Below, piece by piece: positions 34,701 to 46,308 of a DNA stretch of 64,000 nt. Positions within the stretch are counted from its first letter, which is position 1; each line of letters starts with the position of its first letter. Under the pieces are notes generated by a model, which was not told the DNA's origin, did no database searches, and saw only the letters and a program-made list of their open reading frames with translations. This DNA is from Zarea fungicola. Taxonomy: Eukaryota > Ascomycota > Sordariomycetes > Hypocreales > Cordycipitaceae. The translations under genes were made by a program, and so were the position numbers. The stretch is taken from the NCBI GenBank assembly GCA_900169235.1, contig FWCC01000363.1, positions 62,001 through 126,000 on the forward strand, read 5' to 3'.

Positions 34701-36949
34701 CAGCGATGGAACTATCTGCGACGCGGACGTAAATCTACCAGGCCCTTGCCGTTCTTGCTACCAGCCCCGGATGCCAAGTTTGAAGACCTCGAAGCCCTCG
34801 GCCTGACGGGCTCCTGCGAGGTGCAGATGCTTAGATCTGCCAGTAACTGGTCTCTTGGACTGGAAGAAACCGAGCACAGCATCCAGACCGCGTACATTAA
34901 AATGATTGAGGATTCCGAGCACTTTGTCTACATTGAGAACCAGTTCTTCATCTCCAGCACCGAGGCGTATAATACCCGAATTGTCAACCGAATTGGAGAT
35001 GCACTTGTGGACCGAATCATTCGCGCACACGAAAATGGCGAAAGCTGGCGCTGTGTCATTCTAATCCCACTGATGCCTGGTTTCCAGAATACCGTGGACG
35101 AGCAAGAAGGCACCAGTGTCCGATTGATCATCATGTGCCAGTTCCAGAGTATCTGCAGAGGCGAAAACTCCATCTTTGGCCGCCTACGTGCTGCAGGCAT
35201 CGAACCCGAGGACTATATTGACTTCTTTTCTCTCCGTCAATGGGGGATTATGAGCACCGACGCCCTCGTCACCGAACAGCTGTACATTCATGCCAAAGCC
35301 ATCATTGTAGACGACCGCGTTGCCCTTATCGGTTCGGCCAACATCAACGAGCGCTCCATGGTCGGACACCGCGACTCGGAGTGTGCGGCAATTGTTCGCG
35401 ACACGGACATGGTTTGGTCGACTATGGCTGGTAAGCCGTACCAAGTTGGCAGGTTTGCGCATACCTTGCGCCTGAGATTGATGCGAGAGCATCTGGGCCT
35501 GGATACTGATGAAATTCTTGAAGAGGAGCGCCAGAATGACCCGAATCAAGAATTTGAGCAGCAAATGGATAGAATCTATGACGAACCCGAAACACTGAAT
35601 GATGGCACAGGGGAGTCAGGCAGGCGGCGTCCCGGTGTGCATCAACTTCGCAGTCTCAACAATGACCTTGACATCAACATGGCCAGAGCTGTGGACCCCG
35701 AATCCGCGTCTGTTTCTGACCTCGAGAAAGTGAAAGGCAAACAGCTCGAGCGCCAGACCATGGATGTCTCTGGACATGGTCAAGATCAGTGGAAGATGGC
35801 TGCGGAGTCTGGCCTTGACGGGGGTAGAGACTCTGTCATTGTCGACGGCCGCGAATTTCTTGGGTCCAACATTGACTCTGAGGGCAAAGGTACTTTGGAG
35901 GAGCCTCATCAGAAAAACTCTGCAGATGAAAGCAAAGTACCTGACTTTGCTGAGACCAAAGAGCTACCGCCATTGCCGCCATTCGAGGAGCGTACCGTTG
36001 ATCAAGACCAGCTGCGACCCGCACAACTCCTCACACTTCCCGAAACCAGCGACGCCGACATTCAGGAAACTGATCCCTTTGCATCGGTCCGCCATATTGT
36101 GGGAGACATGAAACTTGCTACCATTACAAAGGATTGTATGAAGGATCCAGTAACTCCGGAGTTTATCGACGATATTTGGAACAGGGTGGCAAGCAACAAC
36201 ACAAAGCTGTACCGCAAGGTCTTTAAATGCATGCCTGACTCCGAAGTCAAAACTTGGTCTGAATATCGTGAATTTGTCAATTATGGCAAAAAGTTCAAGG
36301 AAAGTATGGATGCCCGCCCTACGTCGGAGCAGGGCACGGCGAGCGAAGCAGGTCAACAGGGGCGTCCTGGAAGCGGCGGTGCTATTGGCATCACTGCGCC
36401 GGATCTGGAAGCCTTGGCGAATATCACCGGCGACGATACCGAAAAGACAGCCACCAACGCCTCAGACCAGAACACGGACCCCAACGTTACAAGTGAAAAG
36501 CGAGATGAGGTGTTCGAAAAGGCCGGTGTCGAGGACGAGCGCGAGATGAGCCCCGAGATGGAAAAGCGGGTGACAAGTACGGAGAAGTTGGAGCGCAAGA
36601 CGACGACGTTTTCGGCGCTGGATAAGCCGGCAACCAGAGATCTTCTCTCCACTACTGCGCCGGCTCAGTTCGGATCTGTCAAGAAGAGGCGCCGCGCGGC
36701 GACTAGGAGCAGCCGCCGCCACTCCAATGTCGATGACATGCCATCTCGGACCGAGGCCGAGGACATGTTGAGAATGGTCCAGGGCAACCTTGTTCAGTTT
36801 CCGTATGACTGGCTTATTACAGAGGAGATCAATGGCAATTGGGGCTACCAGGTTGATGGGGTCGCACCTCTGTCGATTTAGTAAGTTGATAAACGTTTGC
36901 GCAGTCTGATTTACTCAACCAAATCTAACCACTGTGTAACAGTAACTAA
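31704..36949 (+). CDS. pld1: Phospholipase D with PX and PH domains (Pld1/Spo14 type)
   Basis: A very large first exon (31704-36880), probably joined to a 7-nt last exon (36943-36949), gives 1727 residues; unspliced, it stops at 36881 after 1725. The enzyme hydrolyses phosphatidylcholine to phosphatidate at membranes. Order: a roughly 410-residue disordered N-terminus; a PX-like region from about 411, interrupted by an acidic Gly/Ala-rich insert; a PH-like domain at about 628-757 (GKEGYLHIQSAKGIDFRRV, SRKWFLVRQNYIVCVDSPEN); HKD motif 1 near 891 (HHEKICIVDHDVAFLGGID); HKD motif 2 near 1196 (HAKAIIVDDRVALIGSANIN); and a long acidic C-terminal tail. Both HKD motifs look intact, so it should be active. 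The stop TAG at 36879-36881 overlaps a GTAAGT donor. With CTAAC at 36925-36929 and CAG at 36942, splicing would change the ending to -SIYN. Confidence 0.95.
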
Positions 36950-37289
36950 TACGCAAGTTTCAACCCGCACGGATGTGCGTCATACGACTGGCCAACCTTT
37001 ATACATATGTGTACTTTTTGCATCGCATGGCGTTATCGACTTTGACTAGGTTGTCGGAAAATTAATATTTCTTTTGTTTGCATACAATCGTTTTTAGCGT
37101 CGCAAATTGTAATAGAAGGCAGAAAGCTGGTTAAAATTGGTAGTGTTACAATTCTAGCGTACATAGTTTTTCTCCTAAATTAATCAAACAACCTAACGCT
37201 GCTTCTTTTATACAATTGGCCCTCCACTGGCCCCCTTCCTACGTTATACGTTATATTACAGCTGAGCTACTTTCAAAGCTTATGAGGAC
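36950..37289. other. Intergenic between convergent PLD and COQ7
   Basis: 340 bases between the 3' ends of two convergent genes. Nothing else recognised. Confidence 0.4.
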
Positions 37290-38018
37290 TCAAACCCTTT
37301 CGCTGACCCAGATGGCACCACGGCAGCCAGCCCGAATGACGCCCGTGAGCAGCCAGTGCGGATCTGCCTTTTTCGCATCATGCTCAACCGCATGATCCAG
37401 ATGCTCCAGCTCCTCATCGCGGATGCGTCTCAGCGTAGAAATCAGTGCGCGAAACTCCTCGCCCACCTCGTAGCCCTCGTGCTCCCACTCCATGACCATT
37501 TCCAGCAGCGTGCGGATCTGCTCGTTATAGTGGCTCCCAATCTCCGTCTCGACAGCCTCGGTGCATGCCATGGCGGCCTCGCGGCCGAGAACGGCGGTGG
37601 ACCAGCCCAGACCAGAGGCCATGGCGGACCAGAGCGGGTAGAGGGCCGTCGGGCGCACGCGGTGCTTGTGGAGAAGGGCGTTGAAGGTAGCGAGGTGAGC
37701 GGCTTCCTGGTCGTACATGTGTTTCATAAGCGGGCGGAGGTGAGGGTGGGCGCGAACGAGGGGGGGCGTCTGAGCAGTGTAAATGAGGGTCGCAGCGAGC
37801 TCGCCGGCTTGATTGACGCGCAGGGCGGAGGCAAGGAATGCGCGCTGGTCGGCAGTTAGAGGCTTGCGGTTCCTAGGAGGCGAGGAAGATGAGGATGAGG
37901 ATGTGGTGGTTGTGGTTGTGGCTTGGAGAGCCTGGGTGGTGGTTGCGAAGGATCGAATGAAGGAAGGACAGACGCATAGACGGTGCGCTGGCCGGGATAT
38001 ACGCTGCATGGAAGACAT
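37290..38018 (-). CDS. coq7: COQ7, 5-demethoxyubiquinone hydroxylase
   Basis: Single exon, 242 residues. Coq7 is a di-iron monooxygenase that hydroxylates demethoxyubiquinone in the penultimate step of ubiquinone synthesis, on the matrix side of the inner mitochondrial membrane. Residues 1-30 are rich in Arg and Ser with few acids (SRPAHRLCVCPSFIRSFATT), as in a mitochondrial presequence; a Thr/Ser run follows at about 34-46. Iron ligands are visible: E73 in NQAGELAATLIY, E105 and H108 in YDQEAAHLATF, the TEAVETEIGSHYNEQIRTLL helix and RRIRDEELEHLDHAVEHDA. The ending GVIRAGCRGAIWVSERV is typical of the family. It is divergent from RTF1, with 592 bases between starts. Confidence 0.96.
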   Translation of the reverse strand: MSSMQRISRPAHRLCVCPSFIRSFATTTQALQATTTTTTSSSSSSSPPRNRKPLTADQRAFLASALRVNQAGELAATLIYTAQTPPLVRAHPHLRPLMKHMYDQEAAHLATFNALLHKHRVRPTALYPLWSAMASGLGWSTAVLGREAAMACTEAVETEIGSHYNEQIRTLLEMVMEWEHEGYEVGEEFRALISTLRRIRDEELEHLDHAVEHDAKKADPHWLLTGVIRAGCRGAIWVSERV

Positions 38019-38610
38019 GGTCGGTGATTGTCAATTGCCAGGTGTCTGGTAAATGTTCTCGAGATCGGAGGAAAGCTCCGGGAGACGATGTAGCTACCGG
38101 TTTGTTCGAGGCCAAAAGTACGCCGCCGCTCTCCCCACACCCCGGCGTCTGTAGCTGCACTTTACAGCGGGGCTTTCCGAGATGCACAGTGCTGTCCGGA
38201 CAAAGACTTTTTCCAGGTAGCCCGTTGCGCCAGAAGTACAACGCTACACGTGTGAGTGGTGCGGTACATGTCTGGCGCGATCAGAGTTCCAGGTCAGTGG
38301 TGCGCTGGTGTTTGCCCATTTCAACCTCCCCTTGGATACGGTCCCCCTTTGCCAAATCATTCTTTTTTTCTCCCCCCCAGCCACGGACGCCGCCTCTCGC
38401 ATTCAAATGTCCCTTAGTAATTCTTGGCAATTCTTTTGATATCAAAGACTAAACGCATTGACGAAACGAATCACCAGGCTCTCTACTCTGCCAGCTCTGT
38501 CCACGCCAGTTTACTCCTTCACAATTTTCTTTTCTCTTCACAGTCCCCTACAAACCAAACAACTTTACCACCAACTCACACGGCTTTGATTTACGAAGAA
38601 ACTACACGCA
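38019..38610. promoter_or_regulatory. Divergent promoter, COQ7 / RTF1
   Basis: 592 bases between two divergent start codons; holds both promoters. C/T-rich tracts (for example 38340-38400 and 38500-38560) lie on the RTF1 side. Confidence 0.5.
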
Positions 38611-40653
38611 ATGGCTGAATCTGATTTTGATGATGACCTCCGCGATCTCGCTGGCGGCGACTCCGACTCGGAGGGATCCGTCGTCGACCGTCGCCGTTCC
38701 CCTTCGCCACCACCAAAGAGAGGATCCAAAGCAAAGAAGTCCCGGCGCGCAAGAGATGGCGACTCAGAGGAGGAAGGCGAAGCGTGAGTTGATCACCTTC
38801 CAGTGCTCAGCTTTCTTTGTTACCAGTCGAAAGCGGATACATGGTTGTTCGATACTAGGGTTCGTTACTAACAGAAGGAGTCAGTTACTCAGGGGCAGAT
38901 TCTCCAAACTCGCTAGATTCGGCACCTATGGATGAATCAGACTCGGACGCCGAGCCGTCAAAAGGCCGTGGCGGCGGCGGCGGCGGCGGCGGCGGCGCTG
39001 ATGATGAGAAATACCCCGTCGACGGTAAATTTCGAAGCGAATCGGAAAAAGTTGAGATCATGGCCATGCCGGAGCTTGAGCGCGAACAGATCCTGGCTGA
39101 CCGCGCCAACGAGATTGAGCGTCTGCGACAGAATCGCCTGCTTCGGCAGATGGTGTCGGACACGCAAAACGACGAACGCAAGGCCAGGAAGCGAAGCGCC
39201 GACAGCGCCGACCTGGACGATGACGACGAGCAGGAGCGCCGCAGCAAGGCGCCTTCGGCATCGCGACGTACGGGCGGCACGGCCATGGATGCGCTGCGTC
39301 GGGCCAGGGCCGATAGGCAGAAGCGCAAGGAGGACCATGAGCGCCGCCGCGATGCGTACTCACCTCGGCGCGACTCGGAGGACGCAGTCAGCGAGGATGA
39401 GTATAGACGGGGATCCCGTACGCCGGAGAAGAAGAAGGACGAGAAAAAGGATGAGCCCAAACCAGAGCTGCGCGACTATGAAAGAGTGCGTCTCGGGCGA
39501 AACGAGTTTGCCCAGGTTTGCTTTACGCCAGGATTTGAGCCTTCAATTACCGGTTGCTTTATTCGGATTGCTCTCGGTCCTCATCCGGAGACGGGCGTTG
39601 AACAATACCGAATGGCGATTATTAAGGGTATGTATTTTATGCCTTTCTTTGCACTAGGAGCGCCGCTGCTGACAACCATAGGCTTCACAACTGGCAGAGC
39701 ATATGCCCTGAGCGGGCCCAATGGTACCTTTGTAACTGACCAGTACGTCAAGGCGGCACACGGCAAGGCAATTAAGGAATTCCCTTTCATCGCCGCCTCC
39801 AGTGGCAAATTCTCAGAGGTAAAGACTTGCAAATGCTATTTAGCAATCGACAGAGTCGCAGACTGACATTTGGCAGAACGAACTGAACCGCTACCAAGTA
39901 ACATGTCACAACGAAAACGTCAAGATACCTCTCAAATCCGCCCTTGCCGACAAGATTGATAGCATCAACGACCTCATCAACCACAAATGGACCAACGAAG
40001 AGATTAAAGCGCGACTGGCCCGCCGAAACGAACTGCGAAAGCGCTTTGACCCGGCAGAGCGCGAGCGAGTCGCCCGTCTGCTTGAGGAGGCGACAGTGGC
40101 CGGCCACGAGGAGCGGATGCAGGAACTGCAAGAGGAACTCGACAAGCTGGGTACCCAGCGTCTGGCCTTTAAGACGAGCCTAGGCCCTACCAAGTCTTAC
40201 GACACACCCAAGATTTCGAGCGAGCAAGACCGCCTCGCGGCGCGCAATAAGGAGAACCGGCGGATGAATCAGGAGGCGGTGCGCAAGGCACAAATTAAAG
40301 AAAAGGTCAAGGCACGAGAGATTGAAATGTCGCTGAGCCGCGGCCAGATGGTTCAGGAAGACCCATCGCGTCGTTTGCGCACAAAGGCCAAGTTTGTACA
40401 CGACGTCAATGAGGCGGTACCTGATGGGAGCCAAGCGAATAGTGGCGTGAGCACGCCTGCGACGGCGGCAACACCGATTGTATCGGCAACGAAACCGGCA
40501 GGGACCGGTAGCGGTGGTGGCTTACTGCCGCACTTGGCGAGGCTGCAGGATAAGAACAATGCAGATAACAAGGGACTGCCGACGATTCATAGACCGTTGA
40601 TGGACGATGATGTGATTGGGTCGTTGGATCTGGATATTGACATTGAGATTTGA
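38611..40653 (+). CDS. rtf1: RTF1, Paf1-complex subunit with Plus3 domain
   Basis: Four exons: 38611-38783, 38885-39627, 39682-39818 and 39877-40653; 609 residues. Rtf1 couples RNA polymerase II elongation to histone H2B ubiquitylation. The N-terminus is acidic (SDFDDDLRDLAGGDSDSE). A histone-modification-domain-like segment follows at about 100-155 (FRSESEKVEIMAMPELERE, QILADRANEIERLRQNRLL). The Plus3 domain is at about 252-385, spanning both inner introns: YERVRLGRNEFAQVCFTPGF, IKGFTTGRAYALSGPNGTF and the NELNRYQVTCHNENV strand. The C-terminal half is a long charged coiled coil (EERMQELQEELDKLGTQR), then a Thr/Ala/Gly linker and an acidic tail. A GGC run at 38970-38997 encodes about ten glycines. 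Acceptor 38884 was chosen because only it restores frame with the GADSPNSLDSAPMDESDSD segment. Confidence 0.94.
38970..38997 (+). repeat. GGC trinucleotide repeat coding for polyglycine
   Basis: About nine consecutive GGC codons inside RTF1, between the acidic N-terminus and the histone-modification-like region. Likely variable in length between isolates. Confidence 0.85.
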
Positions 40654-41435
40654 TAAAAAAAATCCTTTTCAGAAGCAATGGGAGGGAGAAACGCACACAG
40701 AAGAAGAAACAAGGAATAGATGGTTTAACAAAGCGTGCAAAATCTTCCTTTCTGACGGTCGTATTATTTTGATTTCCCCCCCGTTACATTAGCAAGAATA
40801 GTAGACCTTTGGTGCTTTGCAGAAAGCTCATATAAACAGACAGGCGTTATATTTTGCGTTTAGAGGCTACCTTTAGGGCTAGAGATAAGGCGATACTTAA
40901 GTGCTGGTTGAAGTCATGGAAGTAACACTGCGAACGAAGTGCTTTGGCGTCGTCACCTACTCTGTGAAACTGTGTTTGCACTGGCTGCCATGATTTATAG
41001 TTTCATTGGCGATACATTGAAATAGTCGCTCAACTCGGAACAAGTACCAGACGAGTGGCCTCACGCACAATTAGAAGTGGCAATACCCAAACAGACACAC
41101 GAAGCAAGATAAAAAAAAAACTGCATGTTCTGACAATACTGGATCTTCTCATACAGTCACATTCTATAACGAGAAACCGCCCAAGGCCAGCTCAAACCCA
41201 GCCTGCCGCTAGTGTACACGTACGATGTCTTCGCCCCCCCCTGCTTCTTGCCTCGATGCAAGAACTCCCCTCGGCCGATTCGCATTAATCTCGTTCCAGT
41301 CCAGGTAGAGGACGGGATCCAAGATTTGGACCACGCAGCTCCAAAATTCTCTATTATAACATTTCTTGCTGAGGGACGCAGTCTTTGGTGATAATCAGCT
41401 TGTCAAGTCTCCACCCCTGCAGCTACTGTCGCCTA
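40654..41435. other. Intergenic between convergent RTF1 and V-ATPase c
   Basis: 782 bases between converging genes. Presumed 3' UTRs; no coding region or RNA recognised. Confidence 0.4.
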
Positions 41436-42313
41436 TTAGCAGACTGCGTCGGTGGATGCCTTGGCGTTCATCAGCAGAGCAACAATGAGACCGTATAGAC
41501 CTGTTTTTTGTGGTTAGAGAACTGGGAAAGCTTGATAAACCATGCCATAAGGCGCTTACCGAGGACTTCGGCGAAAATGAGGATAAGAATCATTCCGACG
41601 TAGAGGCGGGGCTGTTGGGCGGTACCACGGACACCTGCATCGCCGACAATACCAATGGCGAAACCGGCAGCAAGACCAGCAAGACCAACAGCGAGGCCAG
41701 CACCAAGCTGGATGAAGCCAGTGAAGAGGGGAAGCTCCTGTTTCAAGCCGTCGGAAATGAGGACGGAAACGACGAGGCCGTAGATACCGATGATACCTGC
41801 CATAATGACGGGAACAATGTCTATTATCGAATTAGCTTCATTCATTGCAGAGTATCTCACTCGGTTGCTGATAGTGCGTACTCTTGACGATGAGGTCAGG
41901 GCGGAGGACACCCATGGCCGAGATACCAACTCCAGACTTGGCGGTACCGTAGGCGGCGCCGAGGCAAGTGAAGACAATAGCGGATGTGCAGCCCATTGCA
42001 CCAAAGAAGGGCTATGATGATTGTTAGTACATATCCAAAACGCGGTGGTCAACGGCGAGAATTGCTGGTTGGCGGCTACAGTACGCGGCAATCGCTCGAA
42101 CCGGGATCGGGTGTAGGAAGACGAACCGCATAGACGGGGCTGTAAGAAACCATTAGTTAGCTTTACACAGCCTTTAACATGGTGCAGCCATCATTCGCAG
42201 CAACTTTTGCGGCGTTACAGCGATGGCCAAAGCTTAAAACGATGCTCCGGGAGCTTCCAGGGCGCATCCCCTCAAGGGCAACACATGGTGACGTACCAGA
42301 GATCAGAAGGCAT
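41436..42313 (-). CDS. vma3: V-type ATPase proteolipid subunit c (Vma3)
   Basis: Five exons on the minus strand: 42313-42297, 42139-42127 (13-nt micro-exon), 42011-41882, 41820-41560 and 41500-41436; 161 residues, the usual length. Subunit c forms the proton-carrying rotor ring of the vacuolar ATPase. The joined N-terminus reads [20 protein letters not shown], exactly the family pattern, and requires both tiny exons. Four membrane spans follow ([55 protein letters not shown]). The essential proton-binding glutamate is in LIFAEVLG, at about residue 138. Four introns in a 486-nt coding sequence fit the intron-rich structure of this gene in other fungi. The second intron uses a GTTCGT donor. The first two introns are 157 and 115 nt. 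Sister subunit c' (Vma11) is close in sequence; Vma3 is favoured by the N-terminus. Confidence 0.95.
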
Positions 42314-43313
42314 GGCGGCGGTATTTGTAATTATGGAACAAAAGAGAGTAAATTATAGTCGAATGCGATGATTGAATCGATAGAGCTCGGAATGGACCAG
42401 CAGCGAGACCTCGGGCGATGAGCTGTCGATGTCGCGATTAATGCGTTGTTGATGGTTGATTAAAGTGACGTTCCCTGGGCGGACGCTGGCAGTTGGTGGC
42501 AGGTTTTGCTACTGTGGCAGGAGTAAACCACCTTACATAACAATCCGCCCCGCAACATCAATTACCCGCTCCGCACCACACCTGCAGGTTAGCGGAGTGA
42601 GACTATTGGCTCCACGGCCTGCGCTAGCCAACGCGTTTGTGCTAATTACGCTACATGTCCAAACACAAATTTGCTCCCCGGCCTGCTGGGAACTACACAA
42701 GTGGGAAGCCGCACCGCTCGTAATAAAGGCTTACAGGTAGCAAGCTGGCTGCTGGTGGAGTGCACGGAGTATTCGTATGCACGCCGTGGCACTGCGAACT
42801 CGCAATTGAAGCGACACCAAAACTAAAAATATTATTTACAATAAAGGACGAGAACGGTGCACTGGCTTCAAAAAGCAACTGGCTACCATCCGGTACTGAT
42901 GCGTCATACCCATCGAGGCAGGAGAATAGAGTGCTTTCCCAAGTGCCAGGGCGACAACCACGCCCAACCCAGCGTTGCCGTAGCGAAAAGCCATTAAAAC
43001 AAAACCTGTTCCTGCATCGCGAGCTGCTAAGATTATTTCCGGCGCCACTCGACAGGCCGTCGCTTTCTGCCCGCAGCAGCGGTGGCCAACAATGACGCTG
43101 TCTCCACCAGCTCAGACCGCAGTCGCGCGTTGCACGCCGAGGCCGATTACCCCCGCCATAGGTACTTATGTCATGAACGTGCTTTAGGATAATGGCAGCA
43201 CCCCTAGCCACAGCTGTCCAATTCCGTCCTTTACATCGGCAGAAGTCTTTTATCGTTGTATACTTTGGTGGCATGCTCCCTCTTTTGACCGTCCCGCCCT
43301 CATCATCCACAAA
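42314..43313. promoter_or_regulatory. Divergent region, V-ATPase c / SAC phosphatase
   Basis: 1 kb between two divergent start codons. It carries both promoters. ORFs here (42456-42740 plus, 42693-43310 minus) have no recognisable domain. Confidence 0.45.
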
Positions 43314-46230
43314 ATGCCTGGACTTGCGCGTAAGGTACTCATTTGCGCCGCTGTAGATGGCCTAGTCATTCAACCACTCTCTTCAAAAGGCCAGCGTCCC
43401 TTTAAACCTGTACAAATAAAGTATGCCGAAACATCAGTATTATCCGTGCCGAGAGAGCAGATTCCAGACCTGGCGGCCTCAGATTCCTCCTTTGAAGCGT
43501 TTGGCGTTATAGGTGAGCGCCAACCACCACGTTCGGGGACCTGTGCTGACATGCTTAGGGCTTGTAACTGTATCAAAGCTAAACTATCTTGTCACCATAA
43601 CCAAGAGAAAACAGGTTGCGCAGGCATTTGGGTTTCCCATATATGTTGTTACTGGTGTTGCCGTTACACCATGTACGTCGCAGGCCGAAGCTACCGCCTC
43701 TATCCAGCGAACCGTACGATGGCTGGACGACCGCACTTCTGTCCCAGACCAAGATGCGGATAGCAGCGACGAAGATGTTGAGCTTCCAGCTCATTCAGGC
43801 GATGAAGTAGATGATAGCCTGCGCGACGATATTAATAACGATCTATCATCATCTAGAAGCAGCATTGCCGAGGATGTCATTCGCAGAAAGGGAAGTTATG
43901 GCAGGTTTGCTCAGCGTTGGTTCAGCGGCAAGGGTTGGGCGGTGGATCAAAGACGAACACTTGGCCTCAGCGATGCCTCAGTCAATCCAGAACTCTCGGC
44001 AACTGCGGGAGAAGCAAGAAAGCTACCAGTTGAGGACGAAGATGCTCAACGGCCCGCAACCACATTGCTGCCAAAGCTCCTGAGAGCTATGTACCTGCTC
44101 TTTGGGAAATCGCGGAGCTTCTACTTTTCCTATGACATTGACATCACTCGACATTTGTCTAACAAAGCCTCGGCCTCCACAGCCAGCATCCCACTTCATA
44201 TTCAAGCGGACGAGGTCTTCTTTTGGAACCACCACATGATTCAACCATTTCTCGAAATCGGCCACGAGGACTTGGCACTCCCAATAATGCAAGGCTTTGT
44301 TGGACAGAAAACATTTATTGCTGACCAAAGTCCACCTCAAGTCGACGATCCCATGGTGGAATCGGTGGAACTAAGCAACCTCGTGCCACCCGAGCTGTCA
44401 GTCACTCAGCCTGTTTCCGCCAGCGCACGAAATTCGCTTGAACTGCGGCCTTCTGAAAGAAAATACCATCTCACCCTAATCTCACGTCGCTCGACAAAAC
44501 GAGCTGGTCTGCGATACTTGCGGCGCGGCATTGACGAGAATGGATTCACGGCCAACATGGTTGAGACGGAGCAGATTCTGTCTCACTCTGACTGGGACCC
44601 TTCAAAACCTATATACACATTTTTGCAAATACGCGGAAGCATTCCCCTCTTCTGGACCCAGACCGGGTACTCCCTGAAACCGGCACCAGTTCAACAGCAT
44701 TCCCAGGATGAAAATTACAAAGCGCTGAGGCTGCATTTTGAGAGTCTGGCAAGAAACTATGGCTTGGTTCAAATTGTAAATTTGGTTGAAAAGCATGGTG
44801 TTGAAGAGTCCATCGGTAGAGCGTACGAACAAAACGTGGAGCGGTTGAATGAAGAGGGGAGCTGCGGTGTGGTCCCATTCGAATGGTTTGACTTTCATCA
44901 TGCATGCCGTGGCATGAAGTTTGAAAATGTTGGTGAACTACTTCTGCGACTAAAGGACAGATTGGAAGAGATGGGCAGTACTGTGGAAAAGAATGGCAGT
45001 ATCATTTCTTCTCAAAGTGGCACTTTCCGAACCAACTGCATGGATTGCCTGGATCGCACCAATGTCTGCCAGAGCTCTTTTGCGAAGCATATGCTGGATA
45101 TTCAGCTGAAACTTGAAGGCATCGACATGAGTGTTCAGCTGGACCAAGAAACTATGTGGTTCAATACGCTCTGGGCAGATAATGGTGACGCAGTCTCCAA
45201 GCAGTATGCCTCGACGGCTGCTATGAAGGGTGACTATACTCGCACACGAAAACGTAATTATATGGGTGCTTTGAACGACGCAGGCTTGTCTCTTGCCCGT
45301 TTATATTCCGGGTATGTTCCCTACAGCATCATATTTGCTCGCAGGAGATGTGCTAATGAACCTAGAATGGTCAACGATTACTTTAGTCAAGCTGCCATTG
45401 ACTTTTTATTGGGAAACGTTACCGGCAAGGTATTTGACGAATTTGAAGCCAACATGATGACCAAGGATCCCGCAGTCTCTGTCACAAGAATGAGAGACCG
45501 TGCAATTGAGCTCTGTCAAAAGCGAGTCATTGCTAATGCGAAAGAGGAAGTGCACGGAGGCTGGGTTCTTGTGAGCCCTAACAACGCAAATGTAGTAAAA
45601 TCGTGGCCGATGGAAGAAGTGGTGCTGCTACTGACTGATGTCGCACTTTATCTGTGTCGATTTGACTGGGATCTCGACAAAGTGTCGTCATTTGAACGAA
45701 TTAATCTAGAAAATGTGACCGGCATCAAGTTTGGCACATATATTTCCTCCACCGTGTCAGCGGCGCAGATGGATGAGTTGAGAAATGTTGGGTTTCTACT
45801 GTCATATCAGCCGGGCAAGAGCGATATCAAGCGAACCAATACTCGAACCATGTCATCGCAGCAGAGCTTGGTTATTGCACCGGCAACGGACGCTGCTACA
45901 GATGGCAATACCAAGAGGCAATCGGGAATAGCGAGTTTCTTTACGGCGCGGCCCAAGGGACCTACGGTAAGAGAATTTGCTTTTAAGGCCACGTACACGG
46001 ACTCGTCAACGGCAAGAAAACCAGGACCGAAGCAGACAGAAATCCAGCAAGTAGTAACAATCTGTTCTGAAATAGAGCGATTGGTGTTGGAGAGTCAGTC
46101 CCGGAAAGATGGAGAGGAAAGTAAGAGCATAATCGAGAAGGGCGACGTTATCTCGCTGGATTCAGCCAAGCGAGACACCGGCTTATTGGAGCAACTTGGG
46201 CATTCTATTAAAAAGCTGGTTTGGGCATGA
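43314..46230 (+). CDS. SAC-domain phosphoinositide phosphatase with hSac2 domain
   Basis: Two exons, 43314-43512 and 43559-46230, give 956 residues; the 46-nt intron has a GTGAGC donor and a TTAG acceptor. SAC enzymes remove phosphates from phosphoinositides on membranes. The SAC domain runs from about 60 to 600 (GLVTVSKLNYLVTITKR; RLNEEGSCGVVPFEWFDFHH), with the catalytic CX5R motif in RTNCMDCLDRTNVCQSSF (Cys about 560, Arg about 566), which looks intact. A Ser/Asp-rich insert follows residue 100. After about 706 comes an hSac2-type homology domain (EEVHGGWVLVSPNNANVV, VVLLLTDVALYLCRFDWDLD), as in INPP5F/Sac2-like proteins. No 5-phosphatase domain is present, so it is not a synaptojanin. Fungal relatives are poorly studied; substrate preference is not predictable here. 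Splice choice restores GVIGLVTVSKLNYLV. Confidence 0.9.
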
Positions 46231-46308
46231 TGACACATTGAAAAAAGGTGGCATAAGACAGCAGCTTTAATTATCAGTCTTATTGATTATCGTTAGCGGC
46301 CAGGAAGT

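Noticed and set aside
38885..40653. Alternative acceptor at the AACAG just upstream of RTF1 exon 2
   Set aside because: It puts the following sequence in a frame that ends quickly and loses the acidic DESDSD segment.
42040..42126. GGTTCGAG inside a vma3 intron as a tRNA B box
   Set aside because: The following bases do not complete the B-box consensus and no cloverleaf fits.
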